From Amycolatopsis endophytica (GTDB lineage: Bacteria; Actinomycetota; Actinomycetes; Mycobacteriales; Pseudonocardiaceae), in assembly GCF_013410405.1 (NCBI RefSeq), contig NZ_JACCFK010000001.1, forward strand, positions 4,526,001 to 4,590,000: 64,000 nucleotides of DNA, in the 5' to 3' direction. Of the stretch, positions 36,364 to 44,812 are shown piece by piece (positions within the stretch are counted from its first letter, which is position 1; the number at the start of each line of letters is the position of its first letter). The notes beneath the pieces are model-generated. The model was not told the DNA's origin. It made no database searches and saw only the letters and a list, made by a program, of their open reading frames with translations. The translations under genes and the position numbers were made by a program.

Positions 36364-37368
36364 ATGGGCATGCCGTTGCGCCAGTCGATCCGGCTGGGAG
36401 CGTTCCTGGCCAAGCAGAAGCTGCGGCGACAGGAGAAGTTCGCGATCCTGGTCGAGCTGGAACCGTTGTTCGCGTGCAACCTCAAGTGCGGTGGCTGCGG
36501 GAAGATCCAGCAGCCCGCGCACCTGCTGAAGCAGCGGATGCCGGTGCAGCAGGCCGTCGGTGCCGTGGAGGAGAGCGGCGCGCCGATGGTGTCCATCGCC
36601 GGCGGCGAGCCGTTGATGCACCCGCAGATCGACGAGATCACCAGGATCCTGCTGGAGCGCAACAAGATCGTGTTCCTGTGCACGAACGCGTTGTTGCTGC
36701 CCAAGCACATCCACAAGTTCAAGCCGCACCGCAACTTCACGTGGATGGTGCACATCGACGGCCTGGAGGACAAGCACGACGCCTCCGTCCGCAAGGAGGG
36801 CGGTTTCCAGGCCGCGGTCGAGGCGATCAAACTCGCGCAGTCCCAGGGTTTCAAGGTCATGACGAACACGACGTTCTTCAACACCGACAGCCCGCAGGAC
36901 GTGATCGACGTGCTGGACTACCTGAACGATGTCGTGAAGGTCGACAACATGCAGCTGTCCCCGGGCTACGCCTACGAGAAGGCACCGGACCAGGAGCACT
37001 TCCTCGGTGTGCAGCAGACGCGGGAACTGTTCACGAAGGCTTTCGCCGAGGGCCGCCGCAAGAAGTGGCGCCTGAACCACTCGCCGGTGTTCCTCGACTT
37101 CATCGAGGGCAAGCGGGATCTCGAATGCACGCCGTGGGGAATCCCGTCATACTCGTTGCTGGGCTGGCAGCGTCCGTGTTACCTGCTGGACGACGGCTAC
37201 GCGAAGACCTGGCGCGAGCTGATCGAGGACACGGACTGGGACAAGTTCGGCCGCGGCAAGGACCCACGCTGCGCGAACTGCATGGCCCACTGCGGCTACG
37301 AACCGACAGCCGTCATCGCCACGACCAGCAGCCTCAAGGAGACGATTCGCGCCGCCGTGAGCGTATAA
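36364..37368 (+). CDS. hpnH: Radical SAM protein HpnH (adenosylhopane synthase)
   Basis: Adds the 5'-deoxyadenosyl group to hopene, the entry step for C35 hopanoids. The 334-residue protein has the radical-SAM motif CNLKCGGC (CX3CX2C) at about residues 38-45, followed by ISAGGEPLMHP-like SIAGGEPLMHPQI, and the C-terminal Cys-containing RCANCMAHCGYEPTAV. It starts 3 bp after the fusion gene and is the last gene of the operon. Composite element B begins 12 bp downstream of its stop. Confidence 0.95.
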   Translation: MGMPLRQSIRLGAFLAKQKLRRQEKFAILVELEPLFACNLKCGGCGKIQQPAHLLKQRMPVQQAVGAVEESGAPMVSIAGGEPLMHPQIDEITRILLERNKIVFLCTNALLLPKHIHKFKPHRNFTWMVHIDGLEDKHDASVRKEGGFQAAVEAIKLAQSQGFKVMTNTTFFNTDSPQDVIDVLDYLNDVVKVDNMQLSPGYAYEKAPDQEHFLGVQQTRELFTKAFAEGRRKKWRLNHSPVFLDFIEGKRDLECTPWGIPSYSLLGWQRPCYLLDDGYAKTWRELIEDTDWDKFGRGKDPRCANCMAHCGYEPTAVIATTSSLKETIRAAVSV

Positions 37369-37379
37369 CGGTACGCAGC

Positions 37380-37751
37380 CGCCGTGCTGTGGCGAGCGCC
37401 AGCGAGCTGCAGTACCACCCAGCGACCCCCTCGCGAAGGTGAGCCGGACTGCGAAACCCCTGGTCATCCCGGAGCCAGCCCGTCCGGCGAGGACTATCCC
37501 TTGATCTTTGAACCGGGCTTCTGGCAGGCGACGTGACCGCTGGGCACGCCGCCGTCGGGTAGTCGGTCACCCCACGACCGCCCCCGCCCCTCCTCGCGGA
37601 GGGTTCCAGTCGCCGAGCAGACGCGTCAAGGCGGGAAAGAGCACCTTGACCCGCCTGCTCGGCGACCGAAGCGGGCTCGGGATGAGGGGCGGGGGAGGTC
37701 TGGACCGGTCGATTCGTGGCTTGCATTGCCGGGTGGCGGTTTTCGCCGGGA
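37380..37751 (-). repeat. Composite structured intergenic element, copy B (inverted)
   Basis: This fills the gap between convergent hpnH and qor. Read on the minus strand it has the CCACCCGGCAATGCAA block (about 37720-37736), the long stem-loop at 37576-37700 with inner arms separated by a loop holding CTCTTTCCCG, the second hairpin with outer GTGACCG/CGGTCAC arms (about 37531-37569), the 47-bp box identical to copies A and C (about 37462-37508), and the GCTCGCTGGCGCTCGCC end block (about 37392-37408). The 21-bp array is missing except for one remnant unit next to the qor stop. Copy B is closest to A: about 60 bp around the box and 34 bp at the end are almost identical. Confidence 0.8.
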
Positions 37752-37753
37752 AC

Positions 37754-38725
37754 TCAGGGGATCAGCAGAACCTTGCCCGTCGTGCGGCGGGCCTGCAGAT
37801 CCTCATGCGCCCGGGCCGCCTCCGCCAGGGGATACCGGCCCCCGATGCGGATGTTCAGCGTCCCGGACGTCACAGCCCCGAACAGTTCGCCCGCTCGCCA
37901 GTCCAGTTCCTCGCGCGTGGCCACATAGTGGGCGGAGGTGGGGCGCGTCAGGTAGACCGAGCCTGCCGCGTTCAGGCGTTGCGGGTCGACCGGGGGGACG
38001 GGGCCGCTCGCCGCCCCGAACAGCACCAGGAAGCCCCGCGGGCGCAGGCTGGCCAGGCTTCCGTCGAACGTCGACTTGCCGACGCCGTCGTAGACCGCGG
38101 CGACACCCTCGCCGTCGGTCAGTTTCCGGACCTCCTCGGCGAAATCGACCTGGTCGTACCGGATCACCTCGTCGGCGCCGGCCTCCCGGGCCAGTGACTC
38201 CTTCTCCGCCGTCGACACCGTGCCGATCACACGCGCGCCCCGGGCCTTGGCCAGTTGGGTCAACAGCAGACCGACCCCGCCCGCCGCGGCGTGCAGCAGG
38301 ATCGTGTCGCCCTCCTGGACCTCGTACGTCGAGCGCACCAGGTAGTGCGCGGTGACGCCCTGCAGCATGGTCGCGGCGGCGGTTTCGTCCGAAACGCCGT
38401 CCGGAACCTTCACCGCGATCTGCGCGGGGATGCGGGCCCGCTGCGCGTAGCCGCCGAGGTGACCCTGCCACGCGACCCGGTCACCCGCCGCGAAGCCGGT
38501 CACCCCCTCGCCGACCGCGGTCACCGTTCCGGCGCCCTCCTGGCCCAGTGTCACCGGCAGGTCCAGCTTGTAGATCCCGCTCCGCTGGTAGGTGTCGATG
38601 TAGTTCACCCCCGCGGCGGCGACATCGACGAGCAGCTCACCCGGACCGGGATCGCCGATCTCGACGTCACCGACCTCCAGCACCTCGGGTCCGCCGGTCC
38701 GCCGGATCTGCACTGCCGTGGGCAT
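37754..38725 (-). CDS. qor: NADPH:quinone oxidoreductase (zeta-crystallin type)
   Basis: The 323-residue zinc-free MDR family protein has AAGVNYIDTYQRSGIYKLDLP and GQEGAGTVTAVGEGV N-terminal motifs, the cofactor motif LLHAAAGGVGLLLTQLAKARGA and C-terminal YPLAEAARAHEDLQARRTTGKVLL. No catalytic zinc ligands, as expected for Qor. It reduces quinones with NADPH. Position near ctaA matches the mycobacterial order. Divergent from the small gene at 38803 with 77 bp between. Confidence 0.93.
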   Translation of the reverse strand: MPTAVQIRRTGGPEVLEVGDVEIGDPGPGELLVDVAAAGVNYIDTYQRSGIYKLDLPVTLGQEGAGTVTAVGEGVTGFAAGDRVAWQGHLGGYAQRARIPAQIAVKVPDGVSDETAAATMLQGVTAHYLVRSTYEVQEGDTILLHAAAGGVGLLLTQLAKARGARVIGTVSTAEKESLAREAGADEVIRYDQVDFAEEVRKLTDGEGVAAVYDGVGKSTFDGSLASLRPRGFLVLFGAASGPVPPVDPQRLNAAGSVYLTRPTSAHYVATREELDWRAGELFGAVTSGTLNIRIGGRYPLAEAARAHEDLQARRTTGKVLLIP

Positions 38726-38802
38726 CTCGTCTCCTCACTGACGTGGTCGGGTTCACCCCGTACAAGCCGGTGGGGCCGCCCGATCTTCCCTAGGATGCCG
38801 AC

Positions 38803-39108
38803 ATGGCTGAAGAGACCGAGGCACCGGCGCCCACCGCCGAGCAGCTTACGACCGCACGCCGCTTCGTCGCCGAGCACGGCAAGCCGTCCAAGGCGGTCGT
38901 GGAGAACATCGGCCGGGCCGGGGCGCGGGTAGTGCTCGTCGGCCACGACGGGGCCATGGGCGACATCGTGGTGAAGACCGTGGCCACCGGCGAGGCGCTC
39001 GTCGAAGCCGTCGAGGACCTGGAAACGGCCGAGTGGGACGCCGGGACGGTCAACGCGACCCAGATCGGGCCCGGCCACCGCCGCCGCATGGCCGGGCACT
39101 CCTTGTAA
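38803..39108 (+). CDS. Conserved small protein of unknown function
   Basis: The 101-residue soluble protein has no signal peptide or membrane segment. An acidic Ala/Pro-rich start (MAEETEAPAPTAEQL) precedes a compact domain with KPSKAVVENIGRAGARVVLVGHDGAMGDIVVKTV and a basic end GHRRRMAGHSL. I do not recognise the family. The ATG is 77 bp from the divergent qor start; its stop lies 3 bp from the convergent desaturase stop. Codon use looks normal for the region, so I consider it a real gene. Confidence 0.75.
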   Translation: MAEETEAPAPTAEQLTTARRFVAEHGKPSKAVVENIGRAGARVVLVGHDGAMGDIVVKTVATGEALVEAVEDLETAEWDAGTVNATQIGPGHRRRMAGHSL

Positions 39109-39111
39109 GAC

Positions 39112-40026
39112 CTAGGAAGCGGGTTCGAGGCGCTTCGCGGCGAGGCGCTCGGCGCGCGGCCACCGCACGTCGCGCGCCCAGCCCAGCTTCTCGAACATCC
39201 AGATCAGCCGCGCCGACACGTCCAGCTGCCCCCGCAGCACCCCGTGCCGGGCGCACGTCGGGTCGGCGTGGTGAGAGTTGTGCCACGACTCGCCCATCGA
39301 CAGGATCGCCAGCGGCCAGAAGTTCGCCGCCTTGTCCCGGCTCGCGAACGGGCGGTCGCCGATCATGTGGCAGATCGAGTTCACCGACCACGTCACGTGG
39401 TGCAGGAACGCGATCCGCACCAGACCGGCCCAGAAGAACGCGGTGACCGCGCCCCACCACGACCAGCTCAGCAGCCCGCCGAGCAGCGTCGGCAGCCCGA
39501 GGCTCAGCACGATCCACAGCCAGAACAGCCGGTTGACCACCCGCAGGTCGTCATCGGCCAGCAGGTCCGGGGCGAACCGCTCGTAGTTGGTCACCTCACG
39601 CTGGAACATCCAGCCCATGTGCGCGTGCCAGAAACCCCGCAGCAGCGCCGCCGGGCTCGTGCCGAACAGCCACGGCGAGTGCGGGTCGCCCTCCCGGTCG
39701 GCGAACGCGTGGTGCCGCCGGTGGCTGGCCACCCAGAAGATGACCGAACCCTGCACGGCCATGCTGCCGGCGATCGCCATCGCGACCCGCAGGGGACGCC
39801 CCGTCTTGAACGCCCCGTGGGTGAAGTAGCGGTGATACCCGACGGTCACGCCGAGCGTCGCGACGACGTAGAACACCACGGCCAGGCCGAGGTCCAGCCA
39901 GGTCAGGCCCCAGCCCCACGCCAGCGGCACAGCGGTGATGAGGGCCAGGAACGGGATCAGCAGGAACGCCTTCAGCACGATCATCTGACCGGAGGACCGG
40001 CGATGCGAGATCAGCGGTTTCGTCAT
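39112..40026 (-). CDS. Fatty acid (acyl-CoA) desaturase
   Basis: This is an integral-membrane di-iron desaturase of about 304 residues. Three His boxes are present: HRYFTH (about residue 65), HRRHH (about residue 102) and HNSHH (about residue 250), together with four or more hydrophobic helices. Resembles bacterial delta-9 acyl-CoA desaturases. There are no fused electron-transfer domains, so it needs a separate reductase. Start ATG 40026 is preferred over one 4 codons upstream. This gene is not part of the mycobacterial order between qor and ctaA as I remember it. Confidence 0.92.
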   Translation of the reverse strand: MTKPLISHRRSSGQMIVLKAFLLIPFLALITAVPLAWGWGLTWLDLGLAVVFYVVATLGVTVGYHRYFTHGAFKTGRPLRVAMAIAGSMAVQGSVIFWVASHRRHHAFADREGDPHSPWLFGTSPAALLRGFWHAHMGWMFQREVTNYERFAPDLLADDDLRVVNRLFWLWIVLSLGLPTLLGGLLSWSWWGAVTAFFWAGLVRIAFLHHVTWSVNSICHMIGDRPFASRDKAANFWPLAILSMGESWHNSHHADPTCARHGVLRGQLDVSARLIWMFEKLGWARDVRWPRAERLAAKRLEPAS

Positions 40027-40122
40027 GGGTGGCAGCAACCTCTCTCTCCGGCCTCACCTTACGGGGCCGTTCTGGCGGATACCCCCACGTGCGTTACCAC
40101 CGCGTAGCCGGTGGCGGAACCC

Positions 40123-41094
40123 CTATCGCGCGGCGGCCAGCTCCGGGCTCTCCGGCGCCGCGGCCGACACGACCGGTCCGCGGTCACGGCAGCCGCACCA
40201 CAGCGCCGCCGTCGCCACGATCACCAGCGCCGACCCCAGGACGTGCAGCGACACCAGCGCCTCCGGGATGCCGAGCGCGTACTGCACCGACCCCAGCACC
40301 CCCTGCGCCAGCGCCACCACCCAGACGATCGCGTAGCGGCGCCACACCGCGGCCGGGGTGCCGCCGCGCATCAGCGCCAGCCCGAACGTCGCGAGCACCA
40401 GCAGGTAGAAGACCAGGATCCCGCCGTGGACCTGGGCGAGGGTCGCGATCGGCGCGTCCAGCCGGTGCGTCTCCGGGTCACCACCGTGCGGGCCCGCGCC
40501 GGTGACGGTGGTGCCGGCGATCAGGATCCCCCACATCGCGACCACGAGCGTCACCAGCAGCTTCTTCGCCAGCGGCGGGACCAGCCACCGCGCGGGCTGA
40601 TCGCCCTCGTTGAAGGCGCGCAACAGCAGTACCGCCAGCCACACCAGCGGGGTGGAGGCCAGGAAGTGGATCGCGACCGTCCACCACTCCAGCCGCGCGA
40701 GCACGGTCATGCCGCCGACCACGGCCTGCAGCACGACACCGCCCGGCATCGTCCACGCGAGTTTCACCAGGCGCTTGCGCTCGGGATGGGCGATCTGGAC
40801 CCGCCACGCGGCGAGCACGGCCAGCGCGGAGACCAGGACGACGACGACCGTGAGCAGCCGGTTGCTGAACTCGATCCACTGGTTGAGCGTGTCGAACTCG
40901 GGGTGCGCGACCGGCACGAGGCTGCCGGGGAAGCACTGCGGCCAGGTCGGGCAGCCGAGCCCGGACCCGGTGACCCGCACGACCGATCCGGTGACCCCGA
41001 TGCCGGCCTGGGCCACGATCGCGGCGACGGCGATCGCGCGCTGCGCCGTGCGCGACGGGTAGGGCAGGCGGGCGATCAGGGAGTTCAGTGACAC
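40123..41094 (-). CDS. ctaA: Heme A synthase
   Basis: Oxidises the methyl group of heme O to give heme A. The 323-residue membrane protein has about eight helices in two four-helix halves. VTGSVVRVTGSGLGCPTWPQCFPGSLVPV holds a Cys pair motif; conserved His residues are in NQWIEFSNRL-type, AIHFLASTPL, AQVHGGILVFY and VSLHVLGSALV segments. GTG start at 41094 gives VSLNSLIARL; longer in-frame starts read through Arg-rich antisense sequence. Works after CtaB (17.9 kb). Confidence 0.94.
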   Translation of the reverse strand: MSLNSLIARLPYPSRTAQRAIAVAAIVAQAGIGVTGSVVRVTGSGLGCPTWPQCFPGSLVPVAHPEFDTLNQWIEFSNRLLTVVVVLVSALAVLAAWRVQIAHPERKRLVKLAWTMPGGVVLQAVVGGMTVLARLEWWTVAIHFLASTPLVWLAVLLLRAFNEGDQPARWLVPPLAKKLLVTLVVAMWGILIAGTTVTGAGPHGGDPETHRLDAPIATLAQVHGGILVFYLLVLATFGLALMRGGTPAAVWRRYAIVWVVALAQGVLGSVQYALGIPEALVSLHVLGSALVIVATAALWCGCRDRGPVVSAAAPESPELAAAR

Positions 41095-41162
41095 GGCAGA
41101 ATGATAGACGGGCGCGAAGCGCCGCCTTTGCGGGCGGTGGTGGGAGACGGGCGGGCCCGGGT

Positions 41163-41957
41163 TCAGGTCAGTCTTGTCGTCTTCGCGGCCACCGCGCTCG
41201 CCACGACGGTCCACCCGGCCAGCACCGCGACCGGACCGCCCGCGAGATGCCCGTCGACCAGCGCGGCACGCAGACCTTCGGCCAGCGCACCGGAGGGCAG
41301 CAGCTCGACGACCGTCGCGGCACCGCCGGGCATCGTCGAGGGAGCCAGCAGGATGCCGCCCGCGAGCAGCAGCACGAACCACACGATGTTGGCCAGCGCC
41401 AGCACCGCCTCCGCGCGCAGCGAACCGCCGAGCAGCACGCCCAGGGCGCCGAAGCTCAGCGTGCCGAGCACGAGCAGGACGACGGCCGCGGCGATCCCGG
41501 CCGCCGACGGGCTCCACCCGAGGAACGCGGCGACCACCCCGAGCACGACGACCTGCAGCAACACCACCACGAGCGCGGCGACGATCCGCCCCGCCACGAG
41601 CAGCCACCGCGGGATCGCGGTGGCGGACAACCGTTTCAGCACGCCGTAGCGGCGGTCGAACCCGAGCGCGATCGCCTGCCCGGTGAACGCCGACGACATC
41701 ACCGCGAGCGCGAAGATCCGCGGCGTCAGCCAGTCCACCTTGGACACCCCGTCGAGGTCTCCGGTGGGCAGGATGTCCAGCAGCGTCAGGCCGATCAGCA
41801 GCGCCAGCGGGATCAGCAGGGTGAGCAGGATCTGCTCGCCGTGCCGCAGCGTCAGGCTGGTCTCCACCTTCGCGTGGGTCAGCAGCATGCGGGCGCGGCT
41901 GCCCATGCCGGGCGCGGGCGTGAAGGTGCCCACGGGGAACCGGGGCGGTGCGGTCAC
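41163..41957 (-). CDS. ABC-2 type transporter permease
   Basis: The 264-residue permease has six hydrophobic helices. It shows the ABC-2 pattern: an N-terminal amphipathic stretch, DRRYGVLKRLSATAIPRWLLVAGRI in the cytosolic loop, GALGVLLGGSLRAEAVLALANIVW and a final helix. The GTG start overlaps the ATPase stop (GTGA). Homologous to the antibiotic-type ABC pair next to ctaA in mycobacteria. Substrate unknown. Confidence 0.88.
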   Translation of the reverse strand: MTAPPRFPVGTFTPAPGMGSRARMLLTHAKVETSLTLRHGEQILLTLLIPLALLIGLTLLDILPTGDLDGVSKVDWLTPRIFALAVMSSAFTGQAIALGFDRRYGVLKRLSATAIPRWLLVAGRIVAALVVVLLQVVVLGVVAAFLGWSPSAAGIAAAVVLLVLGTLSFGALGVLLGGSLRAEAVLALANIVWFVLLLAGGILLAPSTMPGGAATVVELLPSGALAEGLRAALVDGHLAGGPVAVLAGWTVVASAVAAKTTRLT

Positions 41958-42889
41958 GATCGGAGCTCCCGTCCGGTCAGCTCGAGGAAGACCTCTTCCA
42001 GGTCGCGCTTGCCGACGTGCAGCTCCTCGGCCAGCACACCCTGCTGCGCGCACCACGCGGTCACGGTGGACACCACCTGCGGGTTCACCTTCCCGGCCAC
42101 CTGGTAGCTGCCGGGCGCGGCCTCCTGCACGTGGTAGCCCTCGGGCAGCGCGGCGGACAGCAGGCCGGTGTCCAGCCCGGCACGGGCCTTGAACCGCAGC
42201 TGCGCGGTGTCGGCGTCGTCGGCGGTCAGCGCGCTGGGCGTGCCCTCGGCGATGACCCGGCCGTGGTCGACGATCACGACGTCGTCGGCCAGCGCCTCGG
42301 CCTCCTCCATGAGGTGCGTGGTGAGCAGCACGCTGACCCCGTCGGAGCGCAGCGCGCCCAGCAGCTCCCACACCAGGCGGCGGGCCTGCGGGTCCATGCC
42401 CGCGGTCGGCTCGTCGAGGAACACCAGCTCGGGACGCCCGACCAGGGCGCAGGCCAGCGACAGGCGCTGCTGCTGCCCGCCGGACAGCCGTTTGAACGGG
42501 GTGCGTTTCGCGGGGGCGAGGCCGAGGACGTCCAGCAGCCACGCGGGATCGAGCGGGTTCGCGGCGCAGGAGGCGACCAGGCCCAGCATCTCGCCTGCCC
42601 GCACGCCGGGGTAGGCGCCGCCACCCTGTGGCATCACGCCGATCCGCGGCCGCAGCGCGGCGCCTTCACGCGCCGGATCGAGGCCCAGCACACGCACCGA
42701 ACCGGAGTCGGCGCGGCGGAAGCCCTCGCAGATCTCGACGGTGGTGGTCTTGCCCGCGCCGTTGGGCCCCAGCAACGCGAGCAGGCGGCCGCGGTCCATT
42801 TTCAGGTCCAGGCCGTCGACCGCGGTCTTCGAGCCGTACCGCTTCACCAGCCCGGTGATCTCGACGGCAGGTGTGCTCACGACTGTCAA
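41954..42889 (-). CDS. ABC transporter ATP-binding protein (DrrA-like)
   Basis: The 311-residue ATPase has Walker A LGPNGAGKTTTVE, Q-loop MPQGGGAYPGV, signature LSGGQQQRLSLACAL, Walker B ELVFLDEPTAGMDPQ and an H-loop LTTHLMEEAEAL. A C-terminal extension of about 80 residues follows the nucleotide domain, as in DrrA-type ATPases. Forms a half-transporter pair with the downstream permease. Upstream lies the MptB-like gene, only 15 bp from its start. Confidence 0.93.
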   Translation of the reverse strand: MTVVSTPAVEITGLVKRYGSKTAVDGLDLKMDRGRLLALLGPNGAGKTTTVEICEGFRRADSGSVRVLGLDPAREGAALRPRIGVMPQGGGAYPGVRAGEMLGLVASCAANPLDPAWLLDVLGLAPAKRTPFKRLSGGQQQRLSLACALVGRPELVFLDEPTAGMDPQARRLVWELLGALRSDGVSVLLTTHLMEEAEALADDVVIVDHGRVIAEGTPSALTADDADTAQLRFKARAGLDTGLLSAALPEGYHVQEAAPGSYQVAGKVNPQVVSTVTAWCAQQGVLAEELHVGKRDLEEVFLELTGRELRS

Positions 42890-42904
42890 GCGTACGACCC
42901 CGGC

Positions 42905-44521
42905 TCAGGCCACCGGCTGCGGATCCCTCTTCACCAGAAGAGGTGCCCTGCGCCACACGGTCAGCACCGCGACGGCGACGACGAGGAGCGCGGCCAGGTA
43001 GGCCTGCGGCACGACGAACGAGCGCCCGTCGAACGTGCTGCCGGGCGGCGCGGCCAGGAACGCCAGCGCGACGCTGACGACGGTGGCCGCGTGGCGGAAC
43101 CGCGACGTGCCCGCCGCGGCGGCGAGCGGGATGACCGCCCACAGCAGCCACCACGGCTGCATCGCGACGTGCAGCATCATGAACGCGCCCAGCGAGACGC
43201 CGAGCCCGATGATGGGCCGGTAGCGCCAGCGGAAGCTGTCCCACAGGAACTTCACGGTGATCAGCGCGGCGAGGGCGGTGCCCGCCAGCTGCAGGATCGA
43301 TACCAGCGCGTCGGTGTGGTTGCCCAGCCCCAGCGCGATGCCCAGCAGACCGCCGAGGTTGGACAGTTCCGCGGTGGGGGAGATCCAGCTGCGCACCATT
43401 CCGGGGGTGCCGAGCGCGCCGACCCAGCCGAAACCCAGCCCGGTACCCAGGCAGATCGCGACCATGACCACCCCGAACACCCCGGTGACCAGCGCCGCGG
43501 CCCGCAGCAGATCGGAGATCCGGCCGTGCCAGCGTCGCGCGATCATGACGCCGAAGAAGCCCAGCGCGATCAGCGCGTTGATCTTGATAGCGGCACCCAG
43601 CGTGATGACCGTCGCGCCCAGGACGATGAACAGCAGTTCACCACGGGCCAGCGGCGGCGGCGTGTCGCCGGTGACGCGGACCGGCAGCTTGCGGATGCCC
43701 AGTTCCAGCCCGGCGACCATCAGCCCGATGCCCAGCGCCTCGTTGTGCGCGCCGGCGACCAGGTGGAACAGCACGAGCGGGTTCGCCGCGCCCAGCCACA
43801 GCGCGGTCGCCGGCTCGACCCCGAACCTCTGCGCGAGGCGCGGCAGCGCCCAGATGACCAGTGCCACGCCGACGAGCGCGAGCGCGCGCTGCAGCAGGAC
43901 ACCGGCGACGATGTTGTCGCCGACCAGCGCGGAGATCCAGCTGCCCACCTTGAGGAACAGCGGACCGTAGGGCGCGGGGGTCTCCCGCCACATGTTCGAC
44001 ACGCCGCTGGTGAGCGGATCGGCCACGCCGAGCGCCTGCGCGGGCCCCAGCGAGTAGGGGTCCATGCCGCGGTGCACGATCTCGCTCTGCGCCAGATAGC
44101 TGTAGACGTCGCGGGAGAACAGCGGCGGGATGAACATCAGCGGCACCAGCCACATGACCAGCGTGCGGGTCAGCTGGGCGCGGGTGGCGAGCCGGTCGCG
44201 GCCGGGCCTGGCGAACCGGCCGAGGAGCAGCCAGCCCACGACGAGCATGCCCATGCCCGCGAAGCAGATGGCCAGCGAGACCGTCGGGATGCGGGAGAAC
44301 AGCCGCAGGACGGGCAGTTCCTGGACCGGGTTGAGCACGGGCGCCGCTCCGGCGCCCAGCGAGCCCAGCGCGAGCAGCAGCGCGCCCATCGTCCCGAGGC
44401 GGCGGATGATCTCCAGCGCGCGGCGCTCGTCCCGCTCCAGCGGACCGGCCCGGGGAGGCCGCACCGGGGACAGCGGTACCGACACCGCACCGCCTCCGGT
44501 GCTCTGCTCGCCCAATGCCAC
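42905..44521 (-). CDS. MptB-like polyprenol-phosphomannose alpha-mannosyltransferase
   Basis: The membrane GT-C protein of about 538 residues has a dozen or more helices. An early extracytoplasmic loop carries SRDVYSYLAQSEIVHRGMDPYSLGP, the acidic catalytic-region motif of MptA/MptB proteins, followed by ETPAPYGPLFLKV. These enzymes extend the alpha-1,6-mannan of lipomannan-type glycolipids. From memory the same gene precedes sufR in mycobacteria (Rv1459c). GTG 44521 (VALGEQ) is a likely start and could be leaderless; GTG 44485 after GGAGG is an alternative. Confidence 0.85.
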   Translation of the reverse strand: MALGEQSTGGGAVSVPLSPVRPPRAGPLERDERRALEIIRRLGTMGALLLALGSLGAGAAPVLNPVQELPVLRLFSRIPTVSLAICFAGMGMLVVGWLLLGRFARPGRDRLATRAQLTRTLVMWLVPLMFIPPLFSRDVYSYLAQSEIVHRGMDPYSLGPAQALGVADPLTSGVSNMWRETPAPYGPLFLKVGSWISALVGDNIVAGVLLQRALALVGVALVIWALPRLAQRFGVEPATALWLGAANPLVLFHLVAGAHNEALGIGLMVAGLELGIRKLPVRVTGDTPPPLARGELLFIVLGATVITLGAAIKINALIALGFFGVMIARRWHGRISDLLRAAALVTGVFGVVMVAICLGTGLGFGWVGALGTPGMVRSWISPTAELSNLGGLLGIALGLGNHTDALVSILQLAGTALAALITVKFLWDSFRWRYRPIIGLGVSLGAFMMLHVAMQPWWLLWAVIPLAAAAGTSRFRHAATVVSVALAFLAAPPGSTFDGRSFVVPQAYLAALLVVAVAVLTVWRRAPLLVKRDPQPVA

Positions 44522-44607
44522 ACACAGAGGGTATCGGCGCCGCAAAGGGGCACTGTGAAGGGCAGCGAGCAGCACCGGCAGGCGCCGTGCCCAGCAGCGC
44601 GAACGCA

Positions 44608-44710
44608 GGACTCGCGCCCCGGACGGTGGGACTCGCGGGCGGGAGCGTGGGACTCGCGCATGCCGCGAGTTCCACGCTCCCGAAGGTGGGTTCCGCGTTC
44701 CCGACGGCGC
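44608..44710. repeat. Inverted array of 21-bp units (GGACTCGCG type)
   Basis: Three forward units beginning GGACTCGCG start at 44608, 44629 and 44650; two inverted units start at 44669 and 44690, all 21 bp. The centre (44641-44681) is an 18-bp stem with one G.T pair and a 5-nt CATGC loop. The unit type is the GTGGGACTCGCG variant seen in the 7.6-kb array. Unlike the other arrays, this one lies between divergent genes (mptB-like and sufR) and thus upstream of both. Confidence 0.85.
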
Positions 44711-44774
44711 CGCAGGTCACGGGTGGCGTGGGCGGCTGCGGCGTGACACCGGTCACCCGATGACGGCCCGGTCT

Positions 44775-44812
44775 TTGCGGCCCCGCCCGAAATACGACAC
44801 AATTATGTTGTG
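44775..44812 (+). promoter_or_regulatory. sufR promoter with overlapping inverted-repeat operator
   Basis: TTGCGG (44775-44780), a 17-bp spacer and CACAAT (44798-44803) form a plausible -35/-10 pair whose start would fall at or next to the GTG start codon at 44810, giving a leaderless mRNA. The inverted repeat CACAA-N5-TTGTG (44798-44812) covers the -10 and the start codon and is a likely site for SufR itself, which represses the suf operon in related bacteria when it carries its iron-sulfur cluster. Confidence 0.6.

Noticed and set aside
41948..44746. Very long open frame opposite the ABC ATPase and mptB-like genes
   Set aside because: It is antisense to two well-supported genes; the translation is rich in Arg, Gln, His and Gly without domains, as expected for GC-rich antisense frames.
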